Source: Burkholderia territorii (GTDB taxonomy: Bacteria; Pseudomonadota; Gammaproteobacteria; Burkholderiales; Burkholderiaceae). From it: a stretch of DNA of 64,000 bases. Position numbers and translations under genes: made by a program. Positions 18,880-26,107 of this stretch are shown piece by piece (within the stretch, counting starts at the first letter, position 1; the number at the start of each line of letters is the position of its first letter). Location: contig NZ_CADFEJ010000001.1 of the NCBI RefSeq assembly GCF_902833055.1, positions 372,001 to 436,000 on the forward strand, written 5' to 3'. Under the pieces are notes generated by a model, which was not told the DNA's origin, did no database searches, and saw only the letters and a list, made by a program, of their open reading frames with translations.

Positions 18880-19821
18880 CTACGCGTCGCCGCCTGGCGC
18901 CGCTTCATCGCCGTCCGGCAGCGCGGCATTCGCGTCGCGATACGCCTTCGGCGACACGCCGACCCGCGCGCGAAAGCGCCGCGCGAAATAGCCTTCATCG
19001 CGGAAGCCGACGGAGCGCGCGATATCGGCGATGCGCCGGCTCGTATGCGCGAGCAGCGATTGCGCGAGCGCGATCCGGCGCTCGGTCACGAGATCGGTGA
19101 AGGTGCTGCCGGTTTCCTTGCGTACGAGATGCGCGAGGTAGTTCGGCGACAGGAACGCGGCCTCGGCGGTGGCCGCGAGCGTCAGGTCCTCGCGGGTCAG
19201 GTTCGCGCGCACGTGACGCAGCACGCGCGCGAGCGCGTCGCGCCGGCCCGCGCGCTGGGCGCCGCGCTGCGCGAGCTTGTCGAGTGCACCCGCGTACTGC
19301 GTGCAGACGAGCCCGATCAGTTGCAGCAGGTAGCCGCGCAGCAACGTGGTCGAACCGAAGCTGCGCACGCGGTCGGCATCGAGCATGCACAGCGCGAGGC
19401 GGCGCGCCTCGTCGAACGTGTCGCCGGTCAGGATGAAGTCGAGGTGCTCCTGGAAGCGGAACGGCGTCAGCTCGGGAAAGCGGTGTGCGGGGACATCCTC
19501 GAGATCGAGCGGATCGACGTCGAGATCGGCGCGCAGGAACGCCTGGCTGAAGTTGATCACGATGAAGTGCGCGCCTTCCGGATGCGGAATCAGGTGCTCG
19601 CGGTGCGGCAGCACGAACGCGAGCGCGCCGCGCGGAAACGGCCGTGTGACGCCGCCGATCCGCTGCTCGGTGTCGCCGCCCAGGTTGAACTGGATCTGGA
19701 AATACGCGTGCCGGTGCGGCTCGGTGATCGCCTGGCGCGACGTCTGGTCGCGGATGTAGAAATCGAGCCGGTCGCTGCGTTCGGGCATCCCGTACAGGCG
19801 CGGCGGAGCGGTGGAGGGCAT
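18880..19821 (-). CDS. AraC-family transcriptional regulator
   Basis: The 313-residue product has an N-terminal cupin-type sensor domain (HRHAYFQIQFNLGGDTEQRI) and a C-terminal pair of helix-turn-helix motifs (about 205-300): EAAFLSPNYLAHLVRKETG and ADIARSVGFRDEGYFARRF, followed by the conserved GVSPKAYR. The sensor binds a small molecule in most relatives. No divergent target is present: the FAH gene lies downstream on the same strand and a cysteine-cluster gene upstream. Confidence 0.9.
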   Translation of the reverse strand: MPSTAPPRLYGMPERSDRLDFYIRDQTSRQAITEPHRHAYFQIQFNLGGDTEQRIGGVTRPFPRGALAFVLPHREHLIPHPEGAHFIVINFSQAFLRADLDVDPLDLEDVPAHRFPELTPFRFQEHLDFILTGDTFDEARRLALCMLDADRVRSFGSTTLLRGYLLQLIGLVCTQYAGALDKLAQRGAQRAGRRDALARVLRHVRANLTREDLTLAATAEAAFLSPNYLAHLVRKETGSTFTDLVTERRIALAQSLLAHTSRRIADIARSVGFRDEGYFARRFRARVGVSPKAYRDANAALPDGDEAAPGGDA

Positions 19822-19946
19822 GAAGGATTCTGCTGTTCGTGACGCGGTTGAGCCGCGATGGTACAGCGAACCGCGCGCGGCCGGAATCCGCGGGCGCGAT
19901 CCGGCAGGGCGGCCGGGCGGCGCGCATCCGCCCGGCGGCAAGGCAA

Positions 19947-20732
19947 TCAGCCGGCCGGATGAAAGCCCAGGTAGCGGTAGCGCGTGCCGGCTTCGTCGGT
20001 TGCCGCAAGCTGGCTGGAGGCGCCGACCGAACTGAGCGTGTCGGCGGTCGCGGTGCGATTCGTGACCAGCGTCCATGTGCTCGGTGCGGGCAGGGCGGCC
20101 GCTGTCGCGTGTGCATCGGCGAGCGTGCCGAGCGCGGCCAGCAGCATGTCGGCGGGCGGCGCGTGAATCGCGAAGCCTTCGTTCGCGACGGCCGCCGTAT
20201 CGATGCCGAGTGCCGCGCACAGCCGCGCGCGCAGCGGCGCCTCGGCCGCGCTGGCTTCCCGTGCGCGCACGATGTTCTCGCGCGTAAGCGCATCGACGAT
20301 CGTGCCGCCGCGGGTGAGCGGCGCGTGTTGCCATGCGTCGGGCGGGCACTGCTTGCCGTCCGGCGTCAGCGGCACGAACGGATTGACCTCGGCCGGGTAG
20401 ATCCGGCATACGAGCGGCCGTTCGTCGTAGATGCCGCAGCGCAGATCGTCGAGCAGGTTCGGGCACGGGCCGGCATGGGACGCGGTGAGCAGGGTGGTGA
20501 CGCGTACCGGCAGCGTGCCGCTGAGCGCGGGCGACGAACGGGCGCGCTTGTATGCGGCGAACGCGTCGTCGGGCGCCGGTTCGACGGGCCATGGCATGGC
20601 GTCGCACAACAGCTCCACGTGGCCGCCGCGCCGCAGCCAGGCAGCGGCCTCGGCGACGGTCAGCGGAATGCGCAGGTCATGGCAGCAACGGCCGCAGCCG
20701 GTGCATGAAAAGTCGATGTCGTTCTGATTCAT
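19947..20732 (-). CDS. YkgJ-type cysteine-cluster protein
   Basis: The N-terminus carries CTGCGRCC (Cys10, 13, 16, 17), followed later by GPCPNL, RCGIYDERPLVCRIYP and a further cysteine: the layout of the YkgJ/Fe-S or zinc cluster family. The biochemical function is unknown; a metal centre is likely. Residues after about 150 are Ala-rich and poorly conserved in kind. It starts 33 bp after the uracil-DNA glycosylase gene on the same strand, so the two probably form an operon. Confidence 0.8.
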   Translation of the reverse strand: MNQNDIDFSCTGCGRCCHDLRIPLTVAEAAAWLRRGGHVELLCDAMPWPVEPAPDDAFAAYKRARSSPALSGTLPVRVTTLLTASHAGPCPNLLDDLRCGIYDERPLVCRIYPAEVNPFVPLTPDGKQCPPDAWQHAPLTRGGTIVDALTRENIVRAREASAAEAPLRARLCAALGIDTAAVANEGFAIHAPPADMLLAALGTLADAHATAAALPAPSTWTLVTNRTATADTLSSVGASSQLAATDEAGTRYRYLGFHPAG

Positions 20733-20765
20733 TTCGATAGAAAGCGGGGCACGGTGCAGCTCGCG

Positions 20766-21365
20766 TCAGCCGGCGATCAGCGGCGCGACGCGGCGGCGCA
20801 GTTCGGGCACGATCTCGGCGTCGAACCACGGATGATGCTTGAACCACGCCTGGTTGCGCGGCGACGGATGCGGCAATGGCAGCACGCCGGTGCCGTAATC
20901 GCGCCACGCGTGCACGGTGTCGGTCAGCGTCGCCTTGCGTGTGTCGCGCAAGAAATGTCGCTGCGCGTATTGGCCGATCAGCAGCGTCAGCCGGATCGAC
21001 GGCAATCCGGCGAGCAGCCGGTCGAGCCACAGTTGCGCGCATTCGGAGCGCGGCGGGTTGTCGCCGCTTGCACCTCGGCCCGGGTAGCAGAAGCCCATCG
21101 GCACGATCGCGAAGCGGGTCTCGTCGTAGAAGGTGTCGGCGTCGACGTCGAGCCAGTCGCGCAGCCGCTTGCCGCTCGCATCGTCCCACGGGATGCCGCT
21201 CGCGTGGACGCGAGCGCCGGGCGCCTGCCCGACGATCAGGATGCGGGCGTCGCGATGGGCGCGTACGACAGGGCGCGGGCCGAGCGGCAGCTCGGCTTCG
21301 CAGGCGCGGCACGCGCGGATTTCGGTGAGCAGCACGTCGAGCGGCGTGCGCGTTCGTTTCGACAT
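20766..21365 (-). CDS. Uracil-DNA glycosylase family protein
   Basis: The 199-residue protein has CRACEAELPLGPRPV near the start, motif 1 as GQAPGARVHASG, a later GFCYPGRGASGDNPP and motif 3 as LPHPSPRN. These mark the UDG superfamily (family 4/5-like). CRAC could be part of an Fe-S or structural site but only two cysteines are clear there, unlike the four of family 4. The role is presumably removal of uracil or a related lesion from DNA. It is first of a two-gene minus-strand unit with the YkgJ-type gene. Confidence 0.82.
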   Translation of the reverse strand: MSKRTRTPLDVLLTEIRACRACEAELPLGPRPVVRAHRDARILIVGQAPGARVHASGIPWDDASGKRLRDWLDVDADTFYDETRFAIVPMGFCYPGRGASGDNPPRSECAQLWLDRLLAGLPSIRLTLLIGQYAQRHFLRDTRKATLTDTVHAWRDYGTGVLPLPHPSPRNQAWFKHHPWFDAEIVPELRRRVAPLIAG

Positions 21366-21522
21366 CGATTCTGAACGGGGACGGAGTGGCGGCACGCAGG
21401 CCAACGCGTCCGTGCGGCGCGGTGGTCCGGCACGGACCGGCGCGGAAACCGGCGCATCGCGTCAGGGGTTCCGCCGGTTGTCGCACAGCGCCGCGCGGCG
21501 GCCACGGCATCCAGGGGCGGGA

Positions 21523-22575
21523 TCACTGGCCTGCCGCACCACCTTCGGCGACGGCAGCATCATACAACGCCGTCTGCGCGATCGCCGCGGCGATGGCCGC
21601 GTCGTCGTGCGTGCCGTCGAGCATGCCCCAGCGCCGGTATTGCAGCAGGAACCACCGGCCTTCCTGCGGATCCGGGCGGTTCACGGCACCGCCGTCGTGG
21701 AAGCGGATCGGCAGCGGCGGCTGCGCGAACGGCCCCGCGCCGTAGTCGCCGAGCAGGCGCGGCGCGATGAGCCGGGCCGGCACGCCGAGCGCGTCGGGCG
21801 ACGCGAGCCAGTCGGCCGCCTCGCGACGATTCGCGGCGCTGTCGAGCCACGCGCATGCATCGACGAGCGTGCGGATCAGCGCGCGCGCGGTGGCCGGATA
21901 CAGCGCGACGAAATCGCGACGGGCCGCGACCACTTTCTCCGGATGATCGGGCCAGATTTCGCTGGTGACGGCGACGGTCCGGCCCGCGCCGCAAGCTTCG
22001 GCTACCGCGTGCCATGGCTCGCCCGCGCAGAACCCGTCGAGCTCGCCGCTCGCGAGCGCGGCGACCATCTCGGGCGGCGGAATCACGACGCTGCGCACGT
22101 CGCGCAACGGATCGACGCCGTGCGACGCGAGCCAGTGGTTCAGCCACATCGCATGCGTGCCGGTCGGGAAAGTCTGTGCGAGCAGCGGCTTGCGGCCGAG
22201 CGTGGCGAGTGCCGCGCGGACGTCGCCGCTTGCGCGGTACGCGTCGGCGAGGACACGGGCGAACGTGATCGCCTGGCCGTTGCGGTTGAGGACCATCAGC
22301 GCGGCCATGTCGGCCTGCGGGCCGCCGATGCCGACCTGCAGCCCGCACACGAGCCCGTACAGCGCGTGTGCGGCGTCGAGTTCGCCGCTCAGCAGCTTGT
22401 CGCGCACGGCGGCCCACGATGGCTGGCGGCACAGCTCGAGCGTCAGGCCATGGCGCGCGCCGAGATTCAGGTGTTGCGCGACGATCAGCGGGGCCGCGTC
22501 GCTCAGCGCGACGAACCCGAGGCGAAGATGCGCGCGTTCCGGCGCGGCGGGAGGCGAAGGTTTCATGGCATTCAT
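21523..22575 (-). CDS. nasS: NasS-like nitrate/nitrite sensor (NrtA/CmpA family)
   Basis: The 350-residue protein belongs to the NrtA/CmpA periplasmic-binding-protein family but lacks a signal peptide, so it stays in the cytoplasm. It has the typical LRLGFVALSDAAPLIVAQ start, HALYGLVCGLQVGIGG and FCAGEPWHA segments. In Azotobacter and Paracoccus, NasS binds NasT when nitrate is absent and releases it when nitrate or nitrite binds. The ATG overlaps the nasT stop (ATGA), so the two are translationally coupled, as expected for partners made in fixed ratio. The adjacent nas operon supports the call. Confidence 0.88.
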   Translation of the reverse strand: MNAMKPSPPAAPERAHLRLGFVALSDAAPLIVAQHLNLGARHGLTLELCRQPSWAAVRDKLLSGELDAAHALYGLVCGLQVGIGGPQADMAALMVLNRNGQAITFARVLADAYRASGDVRAALATLGRKPLLAQTFPTGTHAMWLNHWLASHGVDPLRDVRSVVIPPPEMVAALASGELDGFCAGEPWHAVAEACGAGRTVAVTSEIWPDHPEKVVAARRDFVALYPATARALIRTLVDACAWLDSAANRREAADWLASPDALGVPARLIAPRLLGDYGAGPFAQPPLPIRFHDGGAVNRPDPQEGRWFLLQYRRWGMLDGTHDDAAIAAAIAQTALYDAAVAEGGAAGQ

Positions 22576-23168
22576 GACGGGTGGGTCGCATCGAGCAATT
22601 GCCGCGCGATGTCGACGATGCGCTGGCCTTGATCCATCGCGCGCTTGCGCAGCAACGCATATGCGTCGTGCTCGGACAGCCTGCGCTGATCCATCAGCAG
22701 GCGCTTCGCGCGGTCGATCAGCTTGCGCTCGGCGAGCTCGCGCTCGACGTCGGCGAGCCGGCGCCGCAATGCATCGTCGTGCGAGAAGCGCGCAAGCGCG
22801 ACTTCGAGGATCGGCGCGAGACGCTCGGCCGACAGGCCCTCGACGAGATACGCGCTGACGCCCGCGCCGACCGCCGCGTGAATCAGCTCCTGGTCGGCAT
22901 CGTGGCTGAACATCAGCACGGGACGCGGCGCGGTCGCGTGCATCACGGCCAGTTGCTCGAGCGTGTCGCGCGACGGCGAATCGGTATCGATGATCACGAC
23001 GTCGGGGCGCTGCTCCTCGACGGCGGCGGGCAGGCGCGCGGGCGTCGCGACGTCGTTGAGCATCTCGTAGCCGAGGCGCGCGAGCGCGTCGCCGAGTTCG
23101 CCGATGGGTTTGTCGGTGTCGGTGACGAGCAGCACGCGCAGGCGTGCGGGCGGGACGGACGAACTCAT
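22572..23168 (-). CDS. nasT: NasT-like ANTAR response regulator (transcription antiterminator)
   Basis: The 198-residue protein has an N-terminal receiver-like domain (LRVLLVTDTDKPIG; VVIIDTDSP) and a C-terminal ANTAR RNA-binding domain of about 55 residues (ERKLIDRAKRLLMDQRRLSE, HDAYALLRKRAMDQ). ANTAR proteins bind paired RNA hairpins with six-base loops and block terminators. Here such hairpins lie in the leader of nasA (24622-24699) and possibly of cobA (24264-24311). It overlaps nasS by four bases. Confidence 0.9.
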   Translation of the reverse strand: MSSSVPPARLRVLLVTDTDKPIGELGDALARLGYEMLNDVATPARLPAAVEEQRPDVVIIDTDSPSRDTLEQLAVMHATAPRPVLMFSHDADQELIHAAVGAGVSAYLVEGLSAERLAPILEVALARFSHDDALRRRLADVERELAERKLIDRAKRLLMDQRRLSEHDAYALLRKRAMDQGQRIVDIARQLLDATHPS

Positions 23169-23324
23169 GACGCGAGCGGGGACGGACGAACTTCGGTGCA
23201 AGGGTTGAAGGGCGGATGCGGGGGGCGGGCGCGCGTCGACGGATTCCGCGCGTCGCGGCCGCATCGCGGACAGCCGGCGCGAACGCCGCTGCGGTGACCG
23301 GAGATGTGATGCGGACCGCGCATG

Positions 23325-24086
23325 CTATGCCGCCCGGAACCGCATCGCATCGCCGGCGGCATCGGTGCATTGCACGTCGGCTTCGCCGATCGCCTCGCCG
23401 ACGAGCATCACGGCCGGGCTGCCGAGCCCGGCTGCCGCCACGCCGCGCGCGAGGCCGCCGAGCGTGCCGGTCCAGCGGCGCTCGTGGGGCGTGCCGGCCC
23501 ACTGCACGGCGGCGGCCGGCGTCGACGCCGGCAATGCGGCGAGCAGGCCCGCCGCGATGCTGTCCACGCGACTCATGCCCATGTAGATCGCGAGCGTGGT
23601 GCCGCTCGCCGCGAGCGTCGCCCAATCGGGTTCGCCGTGGTCCTGGCGGTGCGCGGTGACAAACGTCACGCCGTGGCAGTGCTCGCGGTGCGTCAGCGAG
23701 ATGCCCAGGCTCGCGGCGGCCGCGAAGCCCGACGAGATGCCGTTGACGATGTCGACCGGAATGCGTGCGGCGCGCAGCGTCGCGAGTTCTTCGCCGGCGC
23801 GGCCGAACAGCAGCGCGTCGCCGCCCTTCACGCGCACGACGTGCGCGCCGCGCAGCGCGTAGCGGCGCATGAGTTTCTCGATGAATGCCTGCGGCGTGGA
23901 GCGGCAGCCGCCACGCTTGCCGACGCGGATCACGCGCGCGTGCGGCGCGAGTTCGTCGATGCCGGGTGCGACGAGATCGTCGAGCAGCAGCACGTCGGCG
24001 GCCGCCAGCGCCTTGACGGCCTTCAGCGTAAGGAGATCGGGATCGCCGGGGCCGGCGCCCAGCAGCGTGACTTTTCCAGTCGTCAT
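23325..24086 (-). CDS. cobA: Uroporphyrinogen-III C-methyltransferase (SUMT)
   Basis: The 253-residue protein has the SUMT signatures: GKVTLLGAGPGDPDLLTLKA at the start, VRVKGGDALLFGRAGEE and the SLTHREHCHGVTFVTAH segment. It uses two SAM to turn uroporphyrinogen III into precorrin-2, the first step toward siroheme, the cofactor of the NirB nitrite reductase encoded divergently. There is no fused CysG dehydrogenase/chelatase domain. I use the ATG ending at 24086; another ATG four codons upstream is possible. Two hairpins in its leader suggest co-control with the nas operon. Confidence 0.9.
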   Translation of the reverse strand: MTTGKVTLLGAGPGDPDLLTLKAVKALAAADVLLLDDLVAPGIDELAPHARVIRVGKRGGCRSTPQAFIEKLMRRYALRGAHVVRVKGGDALLFGRAGEELATLRAARIPVDIVNGISSGFAAAASLGISLTHREHCHGVTFVTAHRQDHGEPDWATLAASGTTLAIYMGMSRVDSIAAGLLAALPASTPAAAVQWAGTPHERRWTGTLGGLARGVAAAGLGSPAVMLVGEAIGEADVQCTDAAGDAMRFRAA

Positions 24087-24479
24087 GTCGTATTCCATTG
24101 CCGCGCGCGTGCGCGTGCGGCGATCGATATTGCGTTGTTGCTCGCGGCGGCGGCGGGCGGTCGAAGCGACCACGGCATCCGGCCGTGCCGCGCACGGGGG
24201 GACGTCGTTGTCCTGGTCTGCTGCGCCCGCCTGCGACGGCGGGCCCGACTTGCGGAGACTGCCCACCGGCGCCGTTGCCGGTGTGGTCCGGATTCAGCAA
24301 TATCCGGACCAACCGGCGCGATCGCGGCGGCAAGCGTAGCGACGTGCGCGACGCCGCGCGCGCGACGAAGGCCGGCACGCGGGCGGCCGGGCGGCGGCGC
24401 GGCGCACGCGATGCTGCATCGGCGTGCATCGCGCCCCGTCATCGCGCACCGCGATGTCGCACGCTGACAGTGCTGCAGC
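24087..24479. other. Upstream part of the cobA-nasA divergent region
   Basis: No gene is apparent. On the minus strand it encodes the cobA leader, including the paired hairpins at 24264-24311. The rest is GC-rich without recognisable signals. Confidence 0.5.
24264..24311 (-). promoter_or_regulatory. Paired hairpins in the cobA leader, candidate second ANTAR element
   Basis: On the minus strand two perfect hairpins follow each other with no gap. The first has a 10-bp stem (TGGTCCGGAT/ATCCGGACCA) and the loop ATTGCTGA. The second has a 7-bp stem (CACCGGC/GCCGGTG) and the hexaloop AACGGC. Both loops have A at position 1 and G at position 4, the ANTAR-binding signature, although the first loop is eight bases. 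AACGGC also occurs in the second nasA hairpin. No U-rich terminator follows, so the mechanism would differ or the similarity is chance. Confidence 0.4.
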
Positions 24480-24494
24480 GCACCACATCTGTGC
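24480..24494. promoter_or_regulatory. NtrC-like binding site
   Basis: GCAC-N7-GTGC, the core of the NtrC consensus, lies about 110 bp upstream of the sigma-54 promoter of nasA. A weaker half-matching copy (GCAC at 24446) lies 34 bp away, about three helical turns. This spacing is usual for NtrC enhancers. Confidence 0.5.
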
Positions 24495-24595
24495 CACTCT
24501 GCATCCTGACGTATCGCGCGCGGCGCACACGGGCAATGCGCGCAGTGGCCGGCGAGCCTTGCGTGGCGCGGCTGCACGCGCGATTCGGGCCGACA

Positions 24596-24611
24596 TGGCA
24601 TGGCGTTTGCG
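24596..24611 (+). promoter_or_regulatory. Sigma-54 (RpoN) promoter of the nas operon
   Basis: TGGCATGGCGTTTGCG matches the RpoN consensus (TGGCACR-N4-TTGCW) at all but two fixed positions, with GG and GC correctly spaced. The predicted transcription start is near 24622, which is exactly where the first leader hairpin begins. Confidence 0.72.
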
Positions 24612-24621
24612 TAATCTCGTT

Positions 24622-24760
24622 CGGGCGGATCAATGGCGATTCGTCCGCAGTACCGATTACCGACGCGCCCGGAAACGGGCTTCATGGGCAACGGCGTCCT
24701 ACGCATCGGGTCTCGACGAGACCGGGTGCGCAGGACGCCGTTTTTCGTTTGGCGGATGAC
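24622..24760 (+). promoter_or_regulatory. nasA leader RNA with two A1/G4 hexaloop hairpins (ANTAR/NasT target)
   Basis: Hairpin P1 (24622-24647) has a continuous 10-bp stem with two G-U pairs and the hexaloop AATGGC. Hairpin P2 (24686-24699) has the stem GGGC/GTCC and the hexaloop AACGGC. Both loops have A1 and G4, the invariant bases of ANTAR target RNAs. Between them is a GAAA-capped hairpin (24667-24680). P2 shares 24691-24699 with the 5' arm of the terminator, so the two structures exclude each other. This is the architecture by which NasT stabilises an antiterminator when nitrate releases it from NasS. Confidence 0.7.
24691..24745 (+). terminator. Attenuator terminator in the nasA leader
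   Basis: ACGGCGTCCT (24691-24700) pairs perfectly with AGGACGCCGT (24732-24741); CGCA/TGCG and GGTCTC/GAGACC extend the hairpin inward. A run of five T follows (24741-24745), and the nasA ATG comes 15 bp later. A strong terminator between promoter and first gene implies regulated readthrough. Confidence 0.8.
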
Positions 24761-26086
24761 ATGACCGACAAAGCTACCCGTATCGATCTCTTCAGCTTCC
24801 GCACCGCGCCGATGCGCGCGTTCCACATGACGTGGATGGCGTTCTTCGTCTGCTTCTTCGCGTGGTTCGCGTGCGCGCCGCTGATGCCGCTGATTGCGCG
24901 CGAATTCCACCTCACCGCGGCACAGGTCGCGAACATCAACATCGCCGCGGTAGCCGCGACGATCGCCGTGCGGCTGCTGGTCGGCCCGCTGTGCGACCGC
25001 TTCGGCCCGCGTCGCGTCTATGTCGGGCTACTCGTGCTCGGCGCGATTCCGGTGTTCGCGGTGTCGTTCTCGCACGACTATCTGACGTTCCTGATCTGCC
25101 GCCTCGGCATCGGCGCGATCGGCGCGGGCTTCGTGATCACGCAGTACCACACGTCGGTGATGTTCGCGCCGAACGTGGTCGGCACGGCCAACGCGACGAC
25201 GGCCGGCTGGGGCAACGCGGGCGCGGGCGCGACGCAGGCGATGATGCCGCTGCTCGTCGCCGCCGGCCTGATGCTCGGCTTCGGCGACGACGCATCGTGG
25301 CGCATCGCGCTCGTCGTGCCGGGCATCGCGATGCTCGCGATGGCCTGGGCGTACTGGCGCTTCACGCAGGACTGCCCGCAAGGCGACTTCGCCGCGCTGC
25401 GCAAGCAGGGCGTGACGGTCGACAGCGGCAAGAAGGGCGGCTGGGCGAGCTTCTTCACCGCATGCGGCAACTATCGCGTGTGGATGCTGTTCGTCACGTA
25501 CGGCGCCTGTTTCGGCGTCGAGGTGTTCATCCACAACATCGCCGCGCTGTATTACGTCGATCACTTCAAGCTGTCGCTGAAGGATGCCGGCTTCGCGGTC
25601 GGCATGTTCGGGCTGCTCGCGCTGTTCGCCCGCGCGCTCGGCGGCTGGCTGTCGGACAAGATTGCCGCGCGCCGCAGCCTCGACGTGCGCGCGACGCTGC
25701 TGTGCGCGCTGATCGTCGGCGAAGGGCTCGGGCTGATCTGGTTCTCGCATGCGCAAGGCGTCGGCATGGCGCTCGTCGCGATGCTGACCTTCGGCCTCTT
25801 CACGCACATGGCCTGCGGCGCGACCTATGCGCTCGTGCCGTTCATCGACCGCAAGGCGCTCGGCGGCGTCGCGGGGATCGTCGGCGCGGGCGGCAACGTC
25901 GGCGCGGTGGCCGCGGCGTTCCTGCTGAAGGGCGTCGGCGACGTGCAGCACGCGCTGAGCCTCCTCGGGCTTGCCGTCACCGCGACCGCACTGTGCGCGA
26001 TGGCCGTGCGCTTCAGCGAAGAACACAAGGCACGCGAGGCCGAGCTGCGCGATCGCGCGCTGGCCGCTGCCAGCGCCGCGAACTGA
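24761..26086 (+). CDS. nasA: Nitrate/nitrite MFS transporter (NarK/NasA family)
   Basis: The 441-residue inner-membrane protein has about twelve helices and the two nitrate signature regions of the NNP family: a glycine-rich stretch in TTAGWGNAGAGATQAMMPLL and another in GGVAGIVGAGGNVGAVAAAF. The arginines of helices 2 and 8 that contact nitrate would lie in VRLLVGPLCDRFGPRR and ARALGG. It imports nitrate for assimilation; the downstream genes encode the reductases. The start is 15 bp after the leader terminator. Confidence 0.92.
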   Translation: MTDKATRIDLFSFRTAPMRAFHMTWMAFFVCFFAWFACAPLMPLIAREFHLTAAQVANINIAAVAATIAVRLLVGPLCDRFGPRRVYVGLLVLGAIPVFAVSFSHDYLTFLICRLGIGAIGAGFVITQYHTSVMFAPNVVGTANATTAGWGNAGAGATQAMMPLLVAAGLMLGFGDDASWRIALVVPGIAMLAMAWAYWRFTQDCPQGDFAALRKQGVTVDSGKKGGWASFFTACGNYRVWMLFVTYGACFGVEVFIHNIAALYYVDHFKLSLKDAGFAVGMFGLLALFARALGGWLSDKIAARRSLDVRATLLCALIVGEGLGLIWFSHAQGVGMALVAMLTFGLFTHMACGATYALVPFIDRKALGGVAGIVGAGGNVGAVAAAFLLKGVGDVQHALSLLGLAVTATALCAMAVRFSEEHKAREAELRDRALAAASAAN

Positions 26087-26107
26087 TCGACCGAAGGAAA
26101 CGTCATC

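Noticed and set aside
24691..24745. Interpretation of the nasA leader hairpin as terminator of an upstream gene
   Set aside because: No plus-strand gene precedes it for several kilobases; a promoter lies just upstream, so it is an attenuator.
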